A stretch of DNA of 64,000 bases from Amblyomma americanum (GCF_052857255.1 NC_135505.1:62723649-62787648); one strand, 5' to 3'. Numbered from the stretch's first letter, positions 10,225 to 21,505 are shown. Numbers and translations: made by a program. Notes: generated by a model not told the origin, from the sequence alone.

Positions 10225-10778
10225 GGCATCGTCCATCTGCAGCCCCATCGCCTCACGTTCTTTCGCCGACAGTCGGTAGGAAAGTTGTCAAACAGGCCGT
10301 GACATTCCACCGGCTATGATGAAACGTTTCGTTATGCATTTCTGCCTGACATCAGAGCTGGTCGTAAAGCAGTAATTGACAAAGTAAAAGATCGTTTGCA
10401 GGCAGCGGTGCTGATCAATGCTAAAATCAAGATTCAAGTCAGCCTTAACTATTCGATTTGGTCTCACTGCAGGAGGGCACGTTGACAACGCGCGGTCAGC
10501 GGTGGGCTTGCTAGTTTCATCGAAATTGGCGATGGCTGTATTTTTCGGCAAATGGCGGTACTCGGCGCTGAAGGTTGCAACTGGAACTCGAGTTCCCTAG
10601 TTGTACAGAGAAACGATGCCCTGAACGATGCACGTTTGTTGGCTACGCAGTAACGACAGGTTTGTTTCTGCGTTGCCGATGGACGCGAGGGGTTGCGGCA
10701 CTGAAACATAAAAACAAGCTTGCACGCGTTTGTAGAGTGATGTGGTCGTTCGGCACACGAAAAACTGGCCTGCCTAGG

Positions 10779-11117
10779 TCACTGTCGTCGGTATTGGTGC
10801 ACAAGGCGCAGAATGTCGCCATGAGGTCTTGGAGCTCGATGGTAAAACCAATATTGAGATGAAAATCGAGGCCGAGGATCAGATCCTTGCAGCACTATGC
10901 CAGCACAACGAAGCAGCCGGTGGAGATCATACCACGAATATATACTAGCCATGTAGACGACAATCACGATAAAGCCTCCAGCTGTCAGTATTTGTGTCCC
11001 GTGCAAGGATGTCAGTACTTTTCTCAAGAGAGGAGCTGGAACACTACTCGTAAAGGAGAAATCGGCTTCGGTATCTATGAGGGCAGTCACATGGTGGTTG
11101 TCAGCATTGGCTGGCAT
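10779..11117 (-). pseudogene. Gypsy aspartic protease remnant
   Basis: Reads NHHVTALIDTEADFSFTSSV, PLLRKVLTSLHGTQILTAGG and further YDLHRLLRC.GIVLQGSD. The first part is the flap-less N-terminal half of a retropepsin; the active-site D-T-G-A is D-T-E-A here, with Gly changed to Glu, which should abolish folding of the catalytic loop. It sits between gag and RT as expected. Confidence 0.75.
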
Positions 11118-11224
11118 TTAAGCAGAAACGAGCACACTTCTAGAACATGCGTCTTGGAAGGAGTCGGACAGGAGGGCCCCGGTGTTCGTGGAATGGCGTC
11201 GTTGAGCAGAGGCTGCTCTGGACA

Positions 11225-12190
11225 TCAGAAGATGATCAGAGCGTGAGAGGAAGGTGGGGTTGAAAGGTCAAGTCGGCGAGCGCAGGATGCTGTTCGAATT
11301 GCTGAACGACGGAGGTCCTGCCCGTAGAGGTCGCCGTCCTCAGTTTTCCCGGCGCGGACTAGGAGACTGCCGGAGGGACGGCTGGTGAACTTGTGAAGGG
11401 AACCGACGAGGCGACAGCTAGCTGGACTGGAGTTGTGGTGAGGTCGCAGGGGGAACGCTGGCCGACAGGTGCTGGTCGATGTCGCGGTGTCGTTTACCAC
11501 TGCGTGGCCGGGGTGCGTCTCCTGAAAACCCGCACAGGCCCATCGGACATATAGGGGCAGTGGCGCAGTATGTGGCCGGTTTCAATGCAGTGGAAGCACA
11601 GGGGCAGGTTCTTGATATGCGTTCAACGTGTGCATTGTTGACGGGTGGTCATGGGTCAGAGAGAGGGGAGAAGTCCAGAAGCGTTGACGCGGTGCAGGAG
11701 GAAGGCAGGAAAACACCGGTGGCGCTGCCTCAGAGCTTCTTCGCTGTATGTCATGGCATACTCTGCACGTGGCGGCTGGGGACAGGGCTTGACCACTCGA
11801 AGGACTTCGTCACGAAAGACATCCGAGATGGCTCAAACCTAGGTGCTGCTCGACAGGATGGAACTTCTGTAGCTCTTCGCTCACAATGCTCATAACAAGC
11901 TCAGGGAGGATCTCGCACTCAGTGCCGGGTGGAGGCATCCATCGCAGTTATATTCGCCCGACCGGTGTAATGTGCCTACCTCTGCAGCAAGGCGTGCTTC
12001 ATGCATGTCGCCTCCCGAGCAAAATCTACCACAGTGTTTGGAAGGTAGCGCACAAGCAGTACGAAAAGCTGCTGTGAGCGCTCGCATAAGGTGACATGCC
12101 TTGTTCGCTTCAAAGATGGATGGATATGCGCGATTGAAGAGCCACGTCATTTCCTCTACGACCACGGCGACTCTCTCATTTGGCTGCCCT
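11225..12190 (-). pseudogene. Gypsy gag, C-terminal part
   Basis: Minus-strand frame near 12165 reads VEEMTWLFNRAYPSIFEANK and HLMRALTAAF, then GRFCSGGDMHEARL, the capsid C-terminal block found in tick Gypsy gag (E-M-T-R-L-F-N-R...A-N-K...H-L-M-R-G). Downstream to 11225 frames break repeatedly and the zinc knuckle cannot be read confidently. It is separated from the N-terminal capsid block at 13.1-13.4 kb by about 0.9 kb of foreign sequence. Confidence 0.65.
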
Positions 12191-13100
12191 GGTCTGCAGG
12201 CAAAGCTCAGCGCACTCCTTTTCTTCGTTGCTTCCGAAGGTGTCGAAGAACTGTCGCCGTAAACCTCGCCAGGGGGTGATGGCGGACTGTGAGGTGCACG
12301 ACAAATCTTCGGAGGCTTTTTAACGCGGTGCGTCGACAGTGCTGCGTCGGACAGCGCAGCGCTGCGCGTGCCAGCCTAGCGTTGCGCGTGTGCACGTGCG
12401 AATGGTGTGTGCTAAGTGACGGCGACAGGGAGCGAGGCGAGCATGAGCAGCGGCGAGCTCATGTGTCAGAAAACCGACGTGTAATGGGAGACAGCGCAGC
12501 GGAGGTCGTGTCTTTCAAGCGTAGAGGTGGCAGCCGTCGGACGCTGGGTCCGTGCTTCCATAGACCTCCATTGGATCACCGACGCAAGCGTCCTGCTTTC
12601 GTTGCCAGCTTGGAGGTGGCTGCCGATGGACTGAGGCGCCGTGCTGCCTAAAGGCACTCTTCGACAGCCTGGTTAAAGATTCCGGCGTTTTGGGACGCCG
12701 TCTACGGTTTCTGGCTACGGTTCTCCTACTGCTGCCAAGTTCTTCGGGCTGTTGACGGTAGACCTCCAGCGTCTCCCTGTGTCCTCTCCGCTCCTAATAT
12801 CCCCTGGCTCTCTTTCGCCGCTTCCCTCAAAGCAACGCCAGCGACGCGTCGCACTACATCCACCCGTGTCTGTCCTGTCTGCAAGACATTTCCGCTTAAC
12901 CTGCCATGGGACGCTCAGTACCTGGTGAGCTCTTTCCTTTATTCTGTTGTGTTGTGTGCGTGTTGAGTGTGTGTTTTTCTTGTTTTCGTTTCCGTTTAAT
13001 ATTGGCCTTTTTCCTTCTTTCCTTTATGTTATAAACACGGCTTAGTTTCGTTTTCTCTGATCTCCTGTTGTTTCGTTTGATCCTGCACACGATAGCTTTC
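12190..13100. other. About 0.9 kb of foreign sequence inside Gypsy A gag
   Basis: The capsid blocks on either side are normally contiguous. The intervening sequence is GC-rich to about 12930 and then T-rich. On the plus strand one stretch reads SLKATPATRRTTSTRVCPVC followed by KTF and a CAGTACCTG/GTGAGC donor-like site near 12930, suggesting part of an unidentified zinc-finger-bearing element or gene fragment. No terminal repeats were found. Confidence 0.4.
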
Positions 13101-13103
13101 CCC

Positions 13104-13370
13104 TTAGAAAAGTCGGGGACGCGTTACCAATTCGCGACACGGACTCGTGGTTTTCAAATCACGTCTTGGCTGCACCTTTGAGGGCACAATAGGTATTCCG
13201 TAGCTTGTGGTCCTCGTCCCACGGGCTAAACGCAGCGACCCGGCCTTAGATGGCCAGCCAGTCCTCCACGTCTTTAAGCTTGTCGCCATGGAACGATGCG
13301 GGAGCGTGAGGCGCATTAAGAAGCGGCGGTGGTGAACCGAGGAAATTCGGGATGGCCTGGCTTGCTGCAC
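13104..13370 (-). pseudogene. Gypsy gag, N-terminal capsid part
   Basis: In the frame alternative to the longest ORF this reads DVEDWLA, one stop, GRVAAFSPWDEDHKLRN and ALKGAA...FENHESV. These correspond to the conserved gag block F-H-G...D-V-E-D-W-L..Y-x-R-V-A..N-x-W-x-x-x-x-K-L-x-N-V...A-x-T-W-F-E-N-H-E of tick and insect Ty3/Gypsy elements. At least two disruptions are visible. Confidence 0.72.
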
Positions 13371-13559
13371 TGGACGTCAATGTGCGCGCTGGTGTCGTCT
13401 AAGGTCGCAACTCAGAATCCAAGCGTCGCAAGCGGCGGCTTGCCTTGTGGAAAGCTTTCATGTTCAAAGGGCGTACCTGCGCATCGGAGGCTCACGGTAG
13501 CTCTTTGTACATCAGGAAAAACCCAGCACCTCTTTCAAAATGTCACCGAGAGCCGGTAG

Positions 13560-13700
13560 AGCATTAGCAGGAAGGTCGGAAGGGCACACATCAGTCCTAG
13601 AACAGCAGGTAAACAGCCAACCCACACTCTAGCAGGCGAAGACGAAAAAGACCAGCGGGTGCTATCGCACAGCACGCCGGTGCCAGTAAAGGGCAAACTG
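13560..13700 (-). repeat. 5' LTR remnant of Gypsy A
   Basis: Matches the block at 7050-7190 in the same orientation (shared AGCCAACCCACACTC, CTATCGCA, GCCAGTAAA; end block GCTCTACCGGCTCTCGGTGACAT). With the gag start immediately inside, this is the 5' LTR of the minus-strand element. Divergence from its partner is high, so the insertion is old. Confidence 0.6.
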
Positions 13701-13737
13701 CGACAAATATATGAATTAAGTATATTCTGCTCGCTTC

Positions 13738-14950
13738 TTTATCATCTGATGGATAGTTCAAATGTGGTTTATTTCTGAGAAGCCTTTACGAGAGCCTGCC
13801 TGGGCATTTGGTTTAATGAAGTGTAAGGTTGTTCTGGTTCTAATAACAATTTCGTTAGTAAACATCTTGTTGCAATGGAGAGTAATATGGTCGATCTGTA
13901 ATTTTTAAGGCTTCTGACGTCCCCATTTCGATGAATTAAGATGATGTCTGCTTTCATTCAAGATTACGATACGCTGAGGTCATACGGCATTGCGTATACA
14001 GGGTGGCTAGTTTTTCTAGCAATATCACCCCACCACCATTGAAGAGATCTGCTGTTTCTTGATCCTCATCAGCTGCCTCCCGGCCTTGAATTGAACCTAA
14101 CCTTTTCTTTATTTCCCCTTTTCTTGCTGGCGGGATGTCTGATAGCTCTACACTACATCTTCTCTCTTTAACATACATCGTGATTTCACTGGTTACTGCA
14201 GAGATTTGCGCAAAATTCCTTGGCTACATTAAATGTTTTATCTATATTGTTAATGACTGCCTTGCTTGTATTTATTGCTGTCATTTCAATTTACTTATGC
14301 CTAATCTCCTATTGACCGCTTTTATTTTTAGGCTAACCCCATCCTAAGAGCATGCTTAATTCTCATCTTACTACACTTTATTATGTCGGTTACCTTCAGC
14401 TTAATGGCTTTGGCGTTTCTTAATCAGACCTTTCGTCTCCTGGTCGAGCTTGCCGGTATCCTGTCTAGCCATTCTACCGCCTACTTCTACTGTGCACTCT
14501 GTATTACTAGCTGTGAGATAACCATCAATTGCTGATACAAGAATGCCGACTACATCCGTTAAAGTCGAATATCTGTTCTGCAGCGAGATCCTGAATGCTC
14601 TACTTTCAATTTTACCGCTAACTGTTTCGTGGGCTTTTGGCTCAGTAGTTTAGCCAGATCCCTTTCCGCGTCTCGGCTAATTCCAGACCTTGCTATACCA
14701 TGCTTATTGGTTTAACCATGTGGGAGGTTGTGGCCAAGTACTACACCAGGTCGGCGAAGTCATGCTCTGTTAAAGGATTGCGTAATTGGCTCTAGTCACG
14801 AAGATCAGGCCGCGCCCCAGGCGTCGTTACGAAATTTCATAGACAGCGGAATTGTTTTTTTTTAATCCGGTGCAGAGCTGTGGGGCACCAGGATTCGAAC
14901 AACGCTCCAGCTGCATGCGAGGGGAAGCTCTACCTTTACGCCGTCACTGC
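13738..14950 (-). mobile_element. Decayed RTE LINE with retained tRNA-like head
   Basis: Minus-strand sequence carries the RTE RT N-terminal region (equivalents of VNERS..., KALG..., AEDQETADLFNGGG, LEKLATLYTQC), the linker with the LPDIPPARK-like boundary, and at 14755-14950 the 5' UTR ending in the tRNA-like head (box B reads TGTTCGAATCC). Compared with the copy at 55.7 kb about 0.85 kb is missing, including the whole endonuclease, so an internal deletion joined the 5' UTR to the linker near 14640-14755. The 3' half is also absent past mid-RT. Confidence 0.7.
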
Positions 14951-14955
14951 ATGAA

Positions 14956-16063
14956 CCTGATGTTAAATATTTGTGCGATAATGCTGAAGAGGAAGGCCAT
15001 GAGAACCAATGATAGCTTGAGCATACTATTCATAAGAAGATAAGAAACCTAACTCCGCAGTATAAGTAAGCCGGTAGCCCAAAAATAATCACATTGATGC
15101 TCGAAAGAATATACCCATCGCTAGCAATAACAGACAACGAAAGGAAACAATAAACGATTCACTCATCTGCTACACAGCAGGTGCTTTGCATGCTTTATTT
15201 CTTTGTCTTGGCTTTCTTGCCGAATAGGTGTCTATTAGAACATTACTGTGAGTCAACAAAGCCAATTTCCAATCATCAGTTTCGGAAATCGCCGCATATT
15301 CTGGTAACAGGGAGAAGTGAAATGCACAATGGCTAGATAGATTTCTGTGTATGAAATTACGATTCACACCTTTTCAAAAACAAATGTTGCTCATCTAATA
15401 TCATTAGGTACGCATGATTTAGAGGAAACCTTTCTTAGAAATACTTTAGAATTTGCCTTTATTATCAGTTTTGTAAAATCGACGAAGTTCTCAGGGTCTC
15501 GAATTCCCGATAATGCTATTCTTATAATTTCGCGGACGTTATTAAAGTTTAAATTACTTTTTAGTTGTGTTTAAAATAATGATATAACGCAGAAACAATG
15601 GATTGGTTCTAAAACGTTCTCCAGGAGTGATTCACATGTAACACGCTTCTTGTTAACACCCCTGCCTTCCTTCTTACTTTTTATAAATTCATTGAACTAT
15701 GAAGGTCGTTATATAAATGCTTATAGAAATGCATTACGTTTTTAGGCCTTCCTTGCGTGCTTTGCAAAACTTTGCTTGACAGTTTTTTTACATGATTCCA
15801 ATATCAATCGCACGACTTTGCACTTAGTACATATCTGTTGTTACACAGTCGGTGCGGGGTCGTTACGATTTGCGTAGCAGTTAGAAAATATGAGTATGAA
15901 ATGATGAAAATCGTTATATGAAATATTTTAGTCGCTTTTTGTAAAGTTTTCTACACAATTTGATTTTTAGAGGAAAAAACACTATGCCAGGAACACTACA
16001 AAGTGCACATTAGCTGCTTATTGTGTATCGGGTATGCTGGGATGAGCAGCCGAATTCGGATGT
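14956..16063. other. AT-rich intergenic sequence, nothing recognised
   Basis: I see no ORF resembling a known protein, no SINE and no LINE tail. The stretch ends at the AGGC target duplication of the LTR element. Confidence 0.4.
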
Positions 16064-16067
16064 AGGC

Positions 16068-17034
16068 TGTTATGTGTGGGGCTTCTGTCCCGAAGCAGGC
16101 CACCGGTGTTGGGGGATTGCGCTTCGATCCCACCGCTGCTAACAGTTGTTAGGTGCAGGCCCCTGGTTCGCCTGTGCCGTCTCTCGCCAAGGTCGGTGTC
16201 CCCGGGTTCCGGATCGGGAGACTGCTCTTGTGGGGTGACGAAGAGAGGAGAGGGTCTTCGAGGTGGAGAAAAGACTGAAAGGGTTTATTTACATTTTTAC
16301 AAAGTTCGAAAGAGTGAATCGGGAGCTCGCGATCACACGCCAGATCGCTGCTTAAATAGTGTCCCCTGTCCTCAGGTCCTTAGTTGGGGAATTTAGTTCA
16401 TTAAAAATGCGTCCAATCACTGTGACGTCGATCACGTGTCCAGTCTTTAGGGTCCGCCTTCCAGGACGCCCCCAACAACACACTCTTGCCACTTCTGGCA
16501 AGTCCGCGCTCTTCAGGCAGCTGTGATGAATAGCCCGAAGGGGGTCCCATGGCAGCGTCGAAGGTCAGTCACCTGCACTTCACAGCGGTAGCGTGGGAAC
16601 TAAAGGTTGCCACTGCAGTTTGCAGAAGGTTCCACGTATAAGGAAAAGCACAGTCTAAGACGAAGTTGTTTTCGAAGCACGAGGATTCCGGCGACGTTGG
16701 CTTGGTCAAACACGGCCGCATTTGCCACGGCTCATTTGCAGTCCCGCGGCTCGTCGGCTCCCCCGCCATCCCCTCCGGGAGAAAGATGTCCCGGGTGGGT
16801 CCGGCGTTGAGAACAAAAGACAGGTTCACCAAAGCCGTTCTCAGACAGCGGACGGCCGTTTCACCCCGTAATCAGCATGGGGGGGGGGGGGGGGGGGGGG
16901 GAAGGTCTCTTGTAGACGCCACCACCTGCACTCGTGGCGCTGCAACCACGTCTACGGCCCTTTGAAGCCTCTGTCGATTGATGCTTCTCAGTGGCTTGAA
17001 TATTCTTGACATGTTGGCGTCTCCAAACGTAACA
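16068..17034 (-). repeat. 3' LTR of the 16-25 kb element
   Basis: 967 bp, bounded by TGTT and AACA. It matches 24316-25247 at all but a few positions. The last 90 bp in coding orientation contain an internal copy of an LTR-end-plus-PBS module (CACCTAACAACTG...GCAGCGGTGGG) ahead of the true end CACATAACA. A run of 23 G interrupts the shared sequence at 16879. Confidence 0.85.
16879..16901 (+). repeat. Run of 23 G within the LTR
   Basis: The matching place in the right LTR (near 25105) has only GAGGGGG. This is either slippage in vivo or an assembly/polishing artefact. A G23 tract can form quadruplex structures. Confidence 0.9.
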
Positions 17035-18331
17035 GCTCCTCCGCGGCCAGTGCAATCTCGATCGGCCAGTGGTCACAATCACTGGTCGAGGAGAGATGAC
17101 TTGAGTTGTAGCGTGGGAGGCCCTTCTTCATCTAGTCTGCAAGCACAGAGCAGAGTCCTAAACCTCGGACAACGGAGGCATTAGTCAAAACCAGCCACTC
17201 AACATGGCGCCACTCCCCAGGCAGTGCACGAAATTCACCCGAGAGCCGCCAGGCTGTTATGCAATACTACTGCATTGTCAATATAAACGTAAGCACAAAA
17301 TTTTGTAGCTGACAGCAATAATCTCGGCTACTAAGAACAACTTCATGTCTGCCAAATTCGCTGCCAAGGCCCGATTCGCCGTACACGACTTGAAGAGGGG
17401 TGGCGAATTTGGAAGCAAAACTAGGATAAACAAACTGACACCTCAATTTTGCCCGAATTTAGGGTCAAGAGAGCGTCCGCGTGTCATCTAATGTCGCCAA
17501 AGACAGACTGCCAAGTTGTACAATACGCGGTGGGGTGTCAAAGCCTACAAATTTGATTAGAAACTCTATTCCTTATCAATCAAAGCTTTGATCGCCTTAA
17601 ACAACCAGAATACCGATAGATTGTTTAAAATTTGACCCACGCTCAAATTAATCCGCTGGCTTTTTTTCAAAGAAGCTTGACGCTCTAGTCTAATAATCAA
17701 CTGTTCGAGTTGAACTCGTAAAGATGGGAATGCGCATCGCAATCCTTACTCCTTCCCGTACTGGCGAGAGACTTCTCTTACACTCAAAGAGTGAGTCATG
17801 CGCCTCGTCACCATCACTTGTACAGAAAGCTGCTACAGCGGTTCTCCACAGAAGTCTGTAGCCTCACTTCGTTCGCTTAATCTTTAAATACCAAAATCGG
17901 CTAGCTAAACTAGCGCCGCTAAACACAGGTACTCAAATGGGCACAAATACACGTACTTTCATTGCCTCTGCAATGCGTCAGCTTTACTGTCGCGGATGAG
18001 ACAAACGTTTGGTACCTAACTATGGCAAACTTGTCTTCCGATATTTGCTAAATATACAAAGCGAAACGTGTGCTCTAAATTCAAACCCAAATAAATTTTC
18101 TTGCTCGAAACGGTTCTACAAAAGCAAACAGCTCATCACAAACTCGGGAATTGTCTTCGCTGAACTCCTGTGAGTGCCTTTATCACTTGGTAGCATCTCA
18201 AATTGACACACGTACTTTATAACCCGATGGCACAATTACCTTTATTTAAGTGTTAAAAAAACAGTAACACCTGATCAAATCCAAATTTTTAACCGAGAAC
18301 AAAGTAGCATTTCCTTCCTCGATTTTAAGCC

Positions 18332-19246
18332 TAGACTCCATGTACGCGAAAACTCACGCGAACGCGAAGGCGACGACGGCGGCGGCGGCGGCTGGCGTTC
18401 GCTCCGTCGCTTGTGGGCAACCTCCATGCAAGCGAAGGCGGCAGGCGACGCGAACCCGCGACGTGCGCAGCGGACTCCGTGCTTTGCGCACTCAAGCTTA
18501 GAAACACGCCCGTAACCTCTCTCCCTTAAAATTTTGTGAGTGTGCCTCATAGTCGGGGCCAAAGGAATATTTCCTCTACGGCAGCGGTGTAGCGGCACTG
18601 GAGATAACCAACGGCGTGCTTGCGGAGACGAAGTCACATCACGGGTTCACGGGGGAGGTGTGCTTTCGTTTGGTGCCTGCGCACTCCGGCTTAGTAAAAA
18701 CACTCCCATGAACTGTCACCGCAGTTTGATTGTAAGTGAGCAAACTATAATTTACCAGTGAGAATGCGCGCCGCGAGTGTTTCTGCACAGTTGGAGCGCC
18801 GCGGCACGGTGGATCGAGCGCCGGTACCCGCGGCTCGACACGCATCTCTCCCTGCAGTACGCCCGCTCGCGTAGCCCGCTCCAAATGCTGTTAGCCCTCC
18901 GCACTCAACAAGTAGATTGTTTTAATTATTTAAATCATGCGGGTCTGCCTCTCAGCTACAAAACCAAATATTTTATCGACGGTGGCGATGACCAAGTCGA
19001 CGGGCGGGTTTCGTGAGATGTACCCGTGAGAAACCGTAGACAAACCGGAAACGGCGTTGGGGGGCTCTGATTGGCCAGTCGCGTGGGGGACTTCCGGGCG
19101 ACGAGCGAAATTTTCTGTGGGTGCAGATCCGAGCGACACGGCAAGCGACACATGCATTTTGCTTCGCGTGACGGCGTCGCTCGTCGCTTGCCGCCGTCGC
19201 CTTCGCGTTCGCGTGAGTTTTCGCGTACATGGAGTGCAGGCTTTAC
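18332..19246. mobile_element. Fold-back/MITE element nested in the LTR element
   Basis: The left arm begins AAGCCTAGACTCCATGTACG and continues CGAAAACTCACGCGAACGCG then AAGGCGACGACGGCG; the right arm near 19190-19246 is its inverted copy with two or three changes. Arms pair over about 55 bp and the subterminal parts remain GC-rich and partly complementary. No ORF lies inside. The flanking duplication is unclear (TTTA-like on both sides but out of register). A MITE or fold-back element is the best reading. Confidence 0.7.
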
Positions 19247-19317
19247 ACTCACACAACCGAAAGAGGAATAATAATAAAAACAGCTACTTCGAATGGCTAT
19301 GCGGAGTGAAACATGGT

Positions 19318-20904
19318 TCACCACACCCGCGTCGAAAGGATGTCTTTCAGCCGCGCCCACCGGAGTCGCGCTCTGACTGATTGTACGACTGTCAACTCGT
19401 GACAAAGGGCAACTGAAAAAAGACATCCCTGATTGCTGCTTTCATCTCCACCGCCCCTCGACGCGCTCAAAAGGCCCTGATAGCCCATGCAGTGCCGATA
19501 ACTGATTCCGGTCGACGGACAGCGAACGGAGCGAGAAGCTGCTCTCTGTTCTCGCCCCAAGCAAGCCCGGCTACCCTTTCTCCCTGCGCGCTTCCTCGAA
19601 TACAATGCGGAAAGTGCAGGACGCATCCTTCTCCAGAGCACGCGCTGAACATGCCTGCGAGCGCGGTCTCGGTGGCTCGACCCCTGCGCTCGCATGCGCC
19701 GGGTGTCCCGCAAACTAGCGCCCTCTGATCTTTCCTGCAGCTTTGCCTTTTTCTTTACCGCCTTTCTGTCAGGTCGGGGTTGTCTGCGTCTTAACCCTGG
19801 CCGATGCCCTTTCAAGAACCTCGCTCCTGTTCTGCTTGGTAAACGCCTTCTTCTCTTTCTGTTACTGCGGTCACCTTTAGAAGCACCTGCGCGTGCCGCC
19901 TGACCAGTATCTTTAGCTGCAAAACTACAAGGTCCCATGCGGGAAGTCCTTTCTTCCCCTTCTGCCGCATTTTTATCTGTGCTAACGTTAGCACCTGTCT
20001 GCTCCCCTGCATTTAGGTCTTGGCATTTCAACCGTTTTTTCTTGGTCGGTGCCCTCTTCCTGTTTTTACGCTTAGACACTTCTGTTTGCGTCTCCTGATC
20101 ACAACTAGTTTGATCTAGCTTTTCAGAGGTAGCTCGGAGACATTCATCCAATTGCAAACTGGCCGCTTTGACTTCGAAGGTCAGTGTCAGCTTCACACTG
20201 CTGACACATGGACCTTCCGCTGCCCCCGAGTTGGGCAGTTCGCTTTCCTGAAGGCAGTCCTCCACCGTCCGCTTATCGGCCTGAGCGCTTACCCCTGAAA
20301 TGCCCTGCTCGTCTGCAATGGAGCTTTCGTCCTCTGTTTCAGCGTGGCTTTCGATACTGCGTTTCGACACACTAACAGCTCCACAATCTTCATTCAGGTT
20401 ATGCGCTGTTTCACAATACTGTTTTACGTTGTCAAGTCTGTCTAACTGGAACGATCCGGCCTGACTCGCTCTCTCTGAAGTCTTGCCTCTCGAGATCTCA
20501 TCTTCCAGTTTCGTTAGCTCATACGTGTGCGCTGTTTCACAATACTGTTTTACGTCGTCACGTCTGTCCAACTGTAACGATCCGGCCTGGCTCGCTCTCT
20601 CTGGAGCCTTGGCTCTCGAGATCTCATATTCCAGTTTCTTTATCTCATGCGCAAGCTGCAACCTTCTGAGCTCCCGTTCCTTTTTTTCGGTCGCTAGCCT
20701 TTGTTCCTCTATGTTTCTCCGCTCATCTTCCTTTTTCTTTCGCTCTGCTTTGAGGAGTTCCCACGTATCGCTAATTATTCTTTCCTGGGCGGTTTCCAAG
20801 AGCAATTTGGAAATATCCGTCTTTTTGATCTTAACCCCTACATCTACACCCAACTCTTCACACAATGACAGCAAATCTGACCTTAGCAACTTCATTAGGT
20901 CCAT
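19318..20904 (-). CDS. Gag-like protein of the LTR element
   Basis: The 528-codon frame starts MDLMKLLRSDLLSLCEELGV, then IKKTDISKLLLETA, a charged helical stretch KAERKKKEDERRNIEEQR, and two tandem copies of a 42-residue unit ending SQAGSLQLDRRDDVKQYCET. A basic region follows (SKRKNRKRAPTKKKRLKC, then Arg-rich to the stop). The N-terminal SAP-like helix pair plus coiled coil is how tick Gypsy gag polyproteins begin; compare MEKLKVQEMLEICQELGI at 27640. The last 200 codons are Arg/Ser-rich low-complexity sequence and may be a shifted frame. No capsid block or zinc knuckle is visible. I chose the second Met because an untranslated leader with a PBS-like segment lies between it and the LTR. 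Confidence 0.6.
   Translation of the reverse strand: MDLMKLLRSDLLSLCEELGVDVGVKIKKTDISKLLLETAQERIISDTWELLKAERKKKEDERRNIEEQRLATEKKERELRRLQLAHEIKKLEYEISRAKAPERASQAGSLQLDRRDDVKQYCETAHTYELTKLEDEISRGKTSERASQAGSFQLDRLDNVKQYCETAHNLNEDCGAVSVSKRSIESHAETEDESSIADEQGISGVSAQADKRTVEDCLQESELPNSGAAEGPCVSSVKLTLTFEVKAASLQLDECLRATSEKLDQTSCDQETQTEVSKRKNRKRAPTKKKRLKCQDLNAGEQTGANVSTDKNAAEGEERTSRMGPCSFAAKDTGQAARAGASKGDRSNRKRRRRLPSRTGARFLKGHRPGLRRRQPRPDRKAVKKKAKLQERSEGASLRDTRRMRAQGSSHRDRARRHVQRVLWRRMRPALSALYSRKRAGRKGSRACLGREQRAASRSVRCPSTGISYRHCMGYQGLLSASRGGGDESSNQGCLFSVALCHELTVVQSVRARLRWARLKDILSTRVW
20400..20651 (-). repeat. Two tandem 126-bp units in the gag-like ORF
   Basis: Each unit encodes 42 residues, including ERASQAGS[L/F]QLDR and VKQYCETAH, and they differ at only a few residues. 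The copy number is two and the reading frame is kept. Confidence 0.8.
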
Positions 20905-21108
20905 GTTTGCTGCTCTGAGCCTTGACTTTGCTGAACAACTGACGTGAGCTACACGCACTCAGACTCACTGATCAACTTCCCTCGATTCCCAGCAGTTCAA
21001 TGTATTAACCCAAACAATTGAAGCCTGGCGAATCTCAAGCAAAGTTCAAGCACTCACCCACAGAAGCAACACTACGCCGCATGGTCGATCCAACCGCTGC
21101 CAACCAGT

Positions 21109-21205
21109 TGTTATGTGTGGGGCTTCTGTCTCGAAGCAGGCAACCGGTGTTGGGGGATTGCGCTTCGATCCCACCGCTGCCACCAGTTGTTAGGTGTGGA
21201 ACTCC
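21109..21205 (-). repeat. Inner end of the right (5') LTR with repeated PBS module
   Basis: Starts TGTTATGTGTGGGG like the left LTR. In coding orientation the module CCTAACAACTGG...GCAGCGG occurs here and again across the true LTR/internal boundary (CATAACAACTGGTTGGCAGCGG), so LTR end plus primer-binding site appear twice in tandem. Followed by the 3' tail of the LINE. Confidence 0.7.
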
Positions 21206-21505
21206 AACCCCATCAGCAAATTCAAATTCAAATTCAAATTTATTTGCCTCCATGGTACAGATGATGGCGGGGACCCGTAGTAAAAGCTGCCGTTTGACAG
21301 CTTGACAAGGCCACGGGCCCCCACTTTGACAGCAATACAGTAAAGAAATAAGGAAAATACAATACAATACAATAAAGAAAATAAAAAAATACATATAGCA
21401 GAGCTGTTATCCGGTTACAGTAGTCAGCATAAAATCAACAGCATTGTCCTGGCTGGAAAGAAAACTTACAATGATGGTGAAAGAAAGAAGAATTAGGTAG
21501 ACAAA

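Larger units (their letters stand above)
7040..13700 (-). mobile_element. Degenerate Gypsy LTR retrotransposon (Gypsy A)
   Basis: Minus-strand order is LTR remnant (13.7-13.55 kb), gag, protease, reverse transcriptase, RNase H, integrase, LTR remnant (7.19-7.05 kb). This is a complete Ty3/Gypsy layout. All domains are broken by stops and frameshifts, the protease and RT catalytic motifs are changed, and at least two unrelated blocks interrupt it (about 9946-10224 and 12190-13100). Without these the internal part would be about 5.2 kb, normal for the group. Confidence 0.85.

Noticed and set aside
12289..12651. 120-codon Arg-rich open frame on plus
   Set aside because: Lies in GC-rich foreign sequence within Gypsy A, with no motif or splice context.
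16666..16965. 99-codon frame with poly-Gly
   Set aside because: The Gly run is the G23 tract in an LTR; the same frame in the other LTR is different. Not a gene.
19492..19903. Plus-strand frames opposite the gag-like ORF
   Set aside because: Antisense shadows of the Arg-rich region.
20400..20651. CRISPR-like or satellite array
   Set aside because: Only two in-frame units within a coding region; no spacers.
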